Assembly: GCA_002309585.1 (NCBI GenBank)
Contig: DBXN01000061.1
Coordinates: 11,122-17,273 of the forward strand
DNA: 6,152 bases
Direction of reading: 5' to 3'
From: Verrucomicrobia bacterium UBA1211
GTDB taxonomy: Bacteria; Verrucomicrobiota; Kiritimatiellia; RFP12; UBA1067
Shown: positions 1 to 4,642 of the stretch, one piece after another
Layout: the number at the start of each line of letters is the position of its first letter
How positions within the stretch are numbered: position 1 is the first letter of the stretch
Notes under the pieces: generated by a model
The model's input: only the letters and a program-made list of their open reading frames with translations
Told to the model about the DNA's origin: nothing
The model's database searches: none
Made by a program: the position numbers and the translations under genes

Positions 1-1994
1 CCCTCCTCGTAGCCGACGTATCCCGGGGGCGCGCCGACGAGCCGCGAAACGGTGTGCTTCTCCATGTATTCGGACATATCGATCCGGACCATGCAGGATT
101 CGTCATCGAACAGCTCCGCGGCGAGGGTCTTCGCCAATTCCGTCTTGCCGACGCCGGTCGGTCCCAGAAAGAGGAACGCGCCAACCGGACGCTGACGGTT
201 CTTAATGCCCGCGCGGGAACGCAAGACCGCATTGGCGACCGCCTCAACCGCCTCATCCTGTCCGATCACCCGGCGGTGCAACTCCCCTGGGAGCTGCAAC
301 AGCTTCTCCCGCTCGCCCGCCAGCAGTTTCGTGACCGGCACGCCCGCCCAACGCGAAACCACCTCGGCGATCTCTTCCGCCGTCACCTCTTCCCGCAACA
401 GGACACCGCCCTCGCGATCCTCATGCTGTTTCTGCAGGGCGGACAACTTTTTCTCCAGATCGGGGATCACGCCGTACTTCAGCTCGGCGGCCTTGTTGTG
501 GTCATAATTCCGTTCCGCCCGCTCATACGCCGTCTTCGCCTCATCCAGTTTTTCCCGGATAACCTTGGCGTTTTCCAGAGACTTTTTCTCCTCCTGCCAC
601 TTGGCGGTCATCGTGTCGGCCTCCGCCTTCAGTTCCGCCAGTTCTTTCCGCAGTTCCTCCAGCCGGACCTGCGACGCATGATCCTTCTCCTTCTTCAGCG
701 CAGTCTCCTCGATCTGGAGCCGCGTCACCTTACGGGTCACCTCATCCAGCTCGGCCGGCATCGAATCCATCTCCGTCCGGATGGACGCGCACGCCTCATC
801 CAGAAGGTCGATCGCCTTGTCGGGCAGGAACCGGTCCTGCACATAACGGTCGGAGAGCACGGCAGCCGAAACCAATGCCGCATCCTGGATGTGCACATTG
901 TGGTACCGCTCGAACCGATCCTTCAACCCACGCAGAATGGAGACCGTGTCCTCCACGCTCGGCGGCGCGACGGTCACCGGTTGGAACCGCCGTTCCAGCG
1001 CCGCGTCCTTCTCCATGTACTTCCGGTACTCATCCAGCGTCGTCGCGCCGATGCAGTGCAGTTCACCACGCGCCAGCATCGGCTTCAACATGTTACCGGC
1101 ATCGGAGGATCCCTCCGTCTTTCCCGCCCCGACAATCGTGTGGATCTCATCGATGAAGAGCAGGATCTTCCCTTCCGCCGCCTTGATCTCGTTCAAGACC
1201 GCCTTCAGCCGCTCCTCAAACTCACCGCGGTACTTCGCGCCGGCCATCAACGCCGTCATGTCCAACGAGAAGATTGTCCGGTCCCGAAGCCCTTCCGGCA
1301 CATCGCCTCGCACGATCCGCTGCGAAAGCCCCTCGATGATCGCCGTCTTGCCGACACCCGGCTCGCCGATCAACACCGGATTGTTCTTGGTTTTCCGCGA
1401 CAGAATCCGGATCACATCCCGGATCTCCGTGTCACGCCCGATCACCGGATCCAGCTTGCCGCTCCGCGCCAGTTCGACCAGATCGGTCCCGTACTTCTTC
1501 AGCGCCTCATACTGCCCTTCGGGATTGTCGGTCGTCACCCGCTGATTGCCCCGGATCGCCTTCAGCACCTCCAGAATCCGGCGGGAGGTGACACCCGCAT
1601 CGGAGAGCAACCGGCCACAGACCGAGTCCCCCTCTTCCGCCATTGCCAACAACAGATGTTCGACCGAAAGGTATTCGTCCTTCAGCCGTGCCGCGCAATC
1701 CCCCGCCTTCACCAGCAAGGCGTTGAACGCCTGGGTGATGTAGATCTTTCCCTCTTCGACACTGCCGGTCACCTGCGGCAACCGGTCAAGTTCCTGCTCC
1801 ACACGCGCCTGCATCTGGGGCACCGATACCCCCAACCGCTGCAGGATCGAAACCGCAAGTCCGTCCTTCGCCGCCAGCAACGCCGACAACAGGTGAACCG
1901 TATCCACCTGTTGCTGCGACCGCCGGATCGCCTCTTCCCGCGCGCCCTGCAACGCTTCCTGCGCCTTTTGTGTCCATTTGTTGATATCCATCAT
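1..1994 (-). CDS. clpB: ATP-dependent protein disaggregase ClpB (N-terminal 664 codons; 3' end outside window)
   Basis: ClpB is a cytoplasmic hexameric AAA+ chaperone that threads aggregated proteins through its central pore, working with DnaK/DnaJ/GrpE. The visible 664 residues run collinear with bacterial ClpB (about 860 residues). The order is an N-terminal Clp repeat domain (about 1-150), AAA-1, the coiled-coil M domain (about 410-530, rich in Glu/Lys/Arg), then the start of AAA-2. Landmarks are Walker A GEPGVGKT at 210-217, pore-loop tyrosine Y255 in GAKYRGEFEERL, Walker B FIDEIHT with D282/E283, paired arginine fingers R335/R336 in ALERRFQPV, and second Walker A GPTGVGKT at 611-618. The M domain separates ClpB from ClpA and ClpX; ClpC has a shorter one. 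The gene starts at tandem ATGs (1994 or 1991) behind an AAGGGGA ribosome-binding site. Translation runs off the window within GAPPGYVGYEEG, before Walker B of AAA-2. No truncation or frameshift is seen in the visible part. Confidence 0.97.
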   Translation of the reverse strand, partial: MMDINKWTQKAQEALQGAREEAIRRSQQQVDTVHLLSALLAAKDGLAVSILQRLGVSVPQMQARVEQELDRLPQVTGSVEEGKIYITQAFNALLVKAGDCAARLKDEYLSVEHLLLAMAEEGDSVCGRLLSDAGVTSRRILEVLKAIRGNQRVTTDNPEGQYEALKKYGTDLVELARSGKLDPVIGRDTEIRDVIRILSRKTKNNPVLIGEPGVGKTAIIEGLSQRIVRGDVPEGLRDRTIFSLDMTALMAGAKYRGEFEERLKAVLNEIKAAEGKILLFIDEIHTIVGAGKTEGSSDAGNMLKPMLARGELHCIGATTLDEYRKYMEKDAALERRFQPVTVAPPSVEDTVSILRGLKDRFERYHNVHIQDAALVSAAVLSDRYVQDRFLPDKAIDLLDEACASIRTEMDSMPAELDEVTRKVTRLQIEETALKKEKDHASQVRLEELRKELAELKAEADTMTAKWQEEKKSLENAKVIREKLDEAKTAYERAERNYDHNKAAELKYGVIPDLEKKLSALQKQHEDREGGVLLREEVTAEEIAEVVSRWAGVPVTKLLAGEREKLLQLPGELHRRVIGQDEAVEAVANAVLRSRAGIKNRQRPVGAFLFLGPTGVGKTELAKTLAAELFDDESCMVRIDMSEYMEKHTVSRLVGAPPGYVGYEE

Positions 1995-2001
1995 ACCGCA
2001 A

Positions 2002-2010
2002 ATCCCCTTT
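2002..2010 (-). promoter_or_regulatory. Ribosome-binding site of clpB
   Basis: On the minus strand AAAGGGGAT precedes the tandem ATGATG. The spacing is about 8 nt to the first ATG (1994) and about 11 nt to the second (1991). This favours 1994 but cannot exclude 1991; the two products differ by one Met. Confidence 0.7.
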
Positions 2011-2013
2011 CCC

Positions 2014-2042
2014 AATATCAAGAGAAGCACACCCTATGCCAA
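2014..2042 (-). promoter_or_regulatory. Possible sigma70-type promoter of clpB
   Basis: Reading the minus strand, TTGGCA (2042-2037, five of six matches to TTGACA) lies 17 nt before GATATT (2019-2014, four of six matches to TATAAT). Transcription from here would begin around 2007, inside the ribosome-binding site, leaving an unusually short leader, so the true promoter may lie further upstream. I saw no CIRCE element and no convincing sigma32-type box in the interval, so heat-shock control cannot be read from this sequence. Confidence 0.3.
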
Positions 2043-2192
2043 CCCCTCCAGAGGCGGTAATACCTCCCGAACACGGCTTATTCCCCCGGCGGACAGAGCA
2101 AAGATGTCCCATGTGAGACAAAACAACCCAACCCATCCCTTGATACCAGCAGTGAGCGCTGAAAGACACAGAGAGGATCAGGGGAATTGGTG

Positions 2193-2232
2193 GCATGCGA
2201 TTACCCATTTTCAGAAAATGGGATTGCAATGC
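2193..2232. repeat. Operator-like inverted repeat next to the DUF481 gene promoter
   Basis: CCCATTTT (2204-2211), a CAG spacer, then AAAATGGG (2215-2222) form a perfect 8-bp inverted repeat. An outer arm, GCATGC (2193-2198) against GCAATGC (2226-2232), pairs with one bulged base. The right arm runs over the predicted -35 box at 2224-2229. There is no following T-run, so it does not look like a terminator. A binding site for a dimeric regulator is the simplest reading, but no cognate regulator is in the window. Confidence 0.5.
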
Positions 2233-2252
2233 TTCCGTATGACGTGTAAGAT
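2224..2252 (+). promoter_or_regulatory. Predicted sigma70-type promoter of the DUF481 gene
   Basis: TTGCAA (2224-2229) and TAAGAT (2247-2252) are separated by exactly 17 nt, each matching consensus at four of six positions. Transcription would start near 2259 and give a leader of about 50 nt. The inverted repeat ending at 2232 overlaps the -35 box. Confidence 0.5.
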
Positions 2253-2270
2253 ATGCGCATGATTTGTAAC

Positions 2271-2287
2271 GGGACCGTGTCGGTTCC
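2271..2287 (+). other. 5' UTR hairpin ahead of the DUF481 gene
   Basis: GGGACCG (2271-2277) pairs with CGGTTCC (2281-2287) around a TGT loop. This makes a seven-pair stem with one G-U wobble, ending 11 nt before the ribosome-binding site. It lies inside the predicted leader and could stabilise the mRNA 5' end or affect ribosome access. No known riboswitch pattern is recognised. Confidence 0.35.
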
Positions 2288-2298
2288 ATCATTTTCAA

Positions 2299-2304
2299 AA
2301 GGGA
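2299..2304 (+). promoter_or_regulatory. Ribosome-binding site deciding the start of the DUF481 gene
   Basis: AAGGGA lies 5 nt before ATG 2310. It selects this start over an in-frame ATG at 2253, which would add 19 residues ahead of the signal peptide and lies at the edge of the predicted -10 box. Confidence 0.7.
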
Positions 2305-2309
2305 TCATT

Positions 2310-3329
2310 ATGCGTACTTCTCAGTTCTATGCCTTGCTGACCGTTCTGGCGATGGCCAGCGTTACGACCTTGCGCGCCGATGAGGTGCTGTTTAAATCCG
2401 GCGACCGTCTGACCGGCACCGTGAAATCGGTTGAAGGCGGGAAGATGACCTTCGAATCCAAGGTGGCGGGCACCCTCACCTTGAAGATGGACGACATTAA
2501 GACCTTCTCCACCGAGAAACCGATCGACATCGTTCTGAAGTCCGGTGACGAGACCGCCAAGATCACCGCCGCCCAGTCGAAGGACGGGCAGATTGTGAAC
2601 GCCTCGAATGACAAAGACGCGATCGCGCTTGACCAGATCGCGAAGGTCAACCCCCCGCCGGTGAAGTGGACGGGTGCGGTCAACGCCGGTGCGACAATCA
2701 TCCGCGGCAATACCCACAGTGAGACCGCGACGCTCGGCTTTAACGCCGCCCGCCGGAGCGACATCGACCGTATCTCCGCCGAGGGCGCCTATCTCTTCGC
2801 CCGTCAGCGTGACACCAAGGCCCACGTGAACGACACCACGGCCGACAACCTCTATGTCAAGGGTCAGTACGACTTCTTCGTGTCGAAGAAGGGCTACCTC
2901 TATGGTAACCTGAAGTTCGAGAAGGACCGGATCGCTGATTTGGAACGCCGCTTCACCCCGGGTCTCGGCTATGGTTATCAGTGGATCGAGTCCGCCGACA
3001 TTAACTTCAAGACCGAGGCGGGCGTCTCCTGGATCTATGAGAAATACACCGATCCTGAAGAGGTCCGGACCTATCTGGCCGGCCGTCTGGCGTATGGCTT
3101 CGATTGGATGATCACCGATGACGTGAAACTCTATCACAACTTGGAGTACATCCCCAGCTTCGAGCGCGCCGACACCTGCCTGGTCAACACCGACCTCGGC
3201 CTGCAGGTCGCCCTGACCTCCCGTCTGGCCCTCGATCTCAAAGCCCAGTTGCTCTACAACTCCCAGCCGGCGCCTGGCATCGACAAGCTCGATACCCGCT
3301 ACATCACCGCGCTCTCCTGGAAGTTCTAA
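2310..3329 (+). CDS. DUF481/YdiY-type outer-membrane beta-barrel protein with duplicated N-terminal module
   Basis: The 339-residue product begins with a Sec signal peptide: basic start MRTSQ, hydrophobic core at about 6-20, likely cleavage after LRA at residue 23. The mature N-terminus carries two similar segments of about 40 residues. One has KSGD at 29-32 ending in DDIKTF (61-66); the other has KSGD at 77-80 ending in DQIAKV (108-113). A Pro-rich linker (115-117) leads to W120, where a beta-rich domain starts with an RGNTHSETATLGFN-like segment, the typical opening of the DUF481 family (E. coli YdiY, described as salt-induced). It has alternating polar/aromatic strands and ends in ALSWKF; a terminal Phe is the usual beta-barrel assembly signal. 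It should sit in the outer membrane; substrate and function are unknown. It has its own promoter and a strong terminator, so it is probably monocistronic. The family call is moderately strong; the biochemical role is not assignable. Confidence 0.85.
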   Translation: MRTSQFYALLTVLAMASVTTLRADEVLFKSGDRLTGTVKSVEGGKMTFESKVAGTLTLKMDDIKTFSTEKPIDIVLKSGDETAKITAAQSKDGQIVNASNDKDAIALDQIAKVNPPPVKWTGAVNAGATIIRGNTHSETATLGFNAARRSDIDRISAEGAYLFARQRDTKAHVNDTTADNLYVKGQYDFFVSKKGYLYGNLKFEKDRIADLERRFTPGLGYGYQWIESADINFKTEAGVSWIYEKYTDPEEVRTYLAGRLAYGFDWMITDDVKLYHNLEYIPSFERADTCLVNTDLGLQVALTSRLALDLKAQLLYNSQPAPGIDKLDTRYITALSWKF

Positions 3330-3332
3330 TCC

Positions 3333-3348
3333 CCGTTTCGCGAAACGG
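3333..3348. repeat. Perfect 16-bp palindrome after the DUF481 gene stop
   Basis: CCGTTTCG (3333-3340) is followed directly by its reverse complement CGAAACGG (3341-3348). It begins three bases after the TAA and has no T-run. In RNA the central CGCG would give a small loop on a six-pair stem. It may be an mRNA 3'-end structure ahead of the terminator, or a protein-binding site. Confidence 0.5.
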
Positions 3349-3355
3349 AATAGTG

Positions 3356-3392
3356 AAAAGGAAGTGTCCGATTCCGGACGCTTCCTTTTTTT
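3356..3392 (+). terminator. Rho-independent terminator of the DUF481 gene
   Basis: A 15-pair stem, 3356-3370 against 3375-3389, has a single G-U wobble and an ATTC loop (3371-3374). A run of seven T (3386-3392) follows. On the opposite strand the same stem ends in TTTT before CAC, so it may also stop read-through from the convergent acyltransferase gene, less efficiently. Confidence 0.92.
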
Positions 3393-3429
3393 AACCTCTC
3401 TCAACCCCATTCCCTAAACTTCCAGAACC

Positions 3430-3463
3430 TCTAGACAATCTAGAATTCCTAGATCTTTCTAGG
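3430..3463. repeat. Cluster of four CTAG motifs at 9-10 bp spacing
   Basis: CTAG occurs at 3431, 3440, 3449 and 3459 in an AT-rich stretch between the convergent genes. The first two copies are full TCTAGA palindromes separated by CAA. The last two form a small hairpin, CCTAGA (3448-3453), TCTT loop, TCTAGG (3458-3463). Role unknown. I noticed no other CTAG in the window. Confidence 0.5.
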
Positions 3464-3485
3464 CTTTTAGGTCAGTCAGGGATCG

Positions 3486-4460
3486 CTACCCCTGGTTCTT
3501 CGGTTTCCGTTCCGGCTTCGCGTAGTACGGGTAACGGTCGGGGTGGTCGGTGCCGTTTTTCATATAGCGCCAGCGGCGGTAATTGAGGCACCAGAGGGAG
3601 GGATGGCGGCGGATCACCCGCTCGAAGGCGGAGACCATCGCCTGGGTCATCTCCTGCGGCGAGGGATAATCCTGCGGCAGAAACCGCTCGCCTGGCTCGA
3701 TGCGGTAACGGCCATCCTTAAAGGGCCGGGACCAGGCAAAGATGACGGGAACCTTCAGTTTGAGGGCCAACGCGGCGGGCGCGAGCGAGACGCCCGAATC
3801 CAGACCGAAGAAGGTGACCCATGCCCCGCCCTGCCAGACATCGACGTGCTGGTCCACCAGCAACCCGATATTGCCGCCGTTCTTCAAGGCCTTCATCAGA
3901 TGTTTCATCGCACCCTCGGCGGGGACAATCTGCTGGCCGATCACGGCACGGATCTTCGTCAACCCCTCCGTCATCGCCGGAGAGCCGATCTGCTTCGCAA
4001 CGGAGGTCATCGGATAACCATACGCGACACAGGTCTGGGAAAGAATCTCCCAGTTGCCGACATGGGCGCTGACCGTCACGCACGGCTGGCTCTCGCGGAA
4101 CGACGCCTCCAACCCGTCGGCGTAGGTCACCCACCGCTTGATCCGCTCGCGGGTGTGACGCCCCATCCAGAAAATCATCACCAGCACGCGCGCCATGTTG
4201 CGGTAAGAGCCGCGCACGATCCGGTCCGTCCGCGCGTCGGAGAGGTGGGGAAACATCACCCGCACGTTGGCACGGGAGATGGCCTTCCCCTTCTTATCGA
4301 CGAGATAGACCGTCGCGGCGATCAGCCGCGCGAGCCGCAAGGCACCCTTCATCGAGAGCCTCGGGATAATCGTGACCGCAAGCCAGATGGCCAGCCACTC
4401 GAACGGCCGACGCGCCTTCCGATACCACACACGGAACTTCTTTTTCTTCCCTTTCGACAT
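3486..4460 (-). CDS. LpxL/HtrB-family lipid A (lysophospholipid-type) acyltransferase
   Basis: The 324-residue product matches the length and layout of the Kdo-dependent lauroyl/myristoyl acyltransferases of lipid A synthesis (E. coli LpxL, 306 residues). These use acyl-ACP on the inner face of the inner membrane to add secondary acyl chains. The N-terminus is very basic (KGKKKKFR), followed by a hydrophobic anchor at about 22-33. The catalytic HX4E signature is HVGNWE at 133-138. Downstream are the family-typical LLVDQH segment (200-205), a VTFFG motif (215-219) and the C-terminal HPSLWCLNYRRWRYMK block (286-301). The C-terminal tail is basic and Tyr/Pro-rich. The start ATG has a weak AAGG ribosome-binding site 5 nt upstream. 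No convincing promoter was found. It is divergent from ppdK and convergent with the DUF481 gene. The family call is firm; which acyl position or acceptor it uses cannot be read, and other glycolipid acylation is possible. Confidence 0.9.
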   Translation of the reverse strand: MSKGKKKKFRVWYRKARRPFEWLAIWLAVTIIPRLSMKGALRLARLIAATVYLVDKKGKAISRANVRVMFPHLSDARTDRIVRGSYRNMARVLVMIFWMGRHTRERIKRWVTYADGLEASFRESQPCVTVSAHVGNWEILSQTCVAYGYPMTSVAKQIGSPAMTEGLTKIRAVIGQQIVPAEGAMKHLMKALKNGGNIGLLVDQHVDVWQGGAWVTFFGLDSGVSLAPAALALKLKVPVIFAWSRPFKDGRYRIEPGERFLPQDYPSPQEMTQAMVSAFERVIRRHPSLWCLNYRRWRYMKNGTDHPDRYPYYAKPERKPKNQG

Positions 4461-4537
4461 ATCGGCCTTATATCATAAAAACGGGTTCAAGGGAAGGGAC
4501 ATCTTCGCGTACCGTCTCTTCCATATATCGGATTTCC

Positions 4538-4559
4538 CCTGAAAAACACCTGAAAAACA
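4538..4559. repeat. Exact 11-bp tandem duplication
   Basis: CCTGAAAAACA occurs twice head to tail (4538-4548 and 4549-4559) in the divergent gap between the acyltransferase gene and ppdK. It lies about 24 bp upstream of the ppdK -35 box and about 78 bp upstream of the acyltransferase start. It could be a replication-slippage duplication or a pair of regulator half-sites. Confidence 0.6.
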
Positions 4560-4582
4560 CGTTCCAACCCCCTAAAACCCAA

Positions 4583-4610
4583 TTGACAACCCCCCGTATT
4601 CTGCTATGCT
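4583..4610 (+). promoter_or_regulatory. Strong sigma70-type promoter of ppdK with extended -10
   Basis: A perfect -35 TTGACA (4583-4588) is followed after 16 nt by TATGCT (4605-4610). The -10 is preceded by TGC (4602-4604), an extended -10 TGn element. Transcription would begin near 4617, giving a leader of about 26 nt. The quality of the match suggests vigorous constitutive expression. Confidence 0.75.
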
Positions 4611-4627
4611 TATGCGCCAGTCAAGAC

Positions 4628-4633
4628 AAAGGA
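4628..4633 (+). promoter_or_regulatory. Ribosome-binding site deciding the ppdK start
   Basis: AAAGGA lies 9 nt before ATG 4643. A closer ATG at 4636 is only 2 nt away and out of frame with PPDK, so it is unlikely to be used. Confidence 0.7.
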
Positions 4634-4642
4634 TAATGGGAA

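Noticed and set aside
54..2060. A 668-codon open frame on the plus strand opposite clpB.
   Set aside because: It is codon-aligned antisense to an unmistakable ClpB. Its translation is Arg/Leu/His/Gln-rich with no recognisable domain. It is explained by the absence of TTA/CTA/TCA codons in clpB.
2051..2067. Small inverted repeat (GGTAATACC core) upstream of clpB, considered as a heat-shock operator.
   Set aside because: Too short, and unlike the CIRCE consensus (TTAGCACTC-N9-GAGTGCTAA); no CIRCE was found anywhere in the gap.
2105..2120. Imperfect palindrome TGTCCCATGTGAGACA in the clpB upstream region.
   Set aside because: Only six of eight positions pair, it does not overlap a convincing promoter, and such a match is expected by chance in a region of this size.
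2253..2309. An upstream in-frame ATG that would lengthen the DUF481-type protein by 19 residues.
   Set aside because: It sits at the edge of the predicted -10 box, lacks a ribosome-binding site and would place 19 residues before a complete signal peptide.
2295..3410. A 371-codon minus-strand open frame covering the whole DUF481 gene.
   Set aside because: Codon-aligned shadow. The plus-strand frame has a signal peptide, ribosome-binding site, promoter, barrel C-terminus and terminator; the antisense frame would begin beyond the terminator.
3448..3469. CCTAGA/TCTAGG hairpin as a terminator for the acyltransferase gene.
   Set aside because: On the minus strand the stem is short and AT-rich and is followed by AATTCTAG rather than a T-run. 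The 3356-3392 hairpin is the better candidate for both directions.
3543..4478. A 311-codon plus-strand open frame opposite the acyltransferase gene.
   Set aside because: Codon-aligned shadow of a gene with clear HX4E acyltransferase motifs; the shadow translation is low-complexity and matches no family I recognise.
4636..4638. An ATG just upstream of the ppdK start.
   Set aside because: It is out of frame with PPDK and only 2 nt from the ribosome-binding site; its frame ends after about 30 codons.
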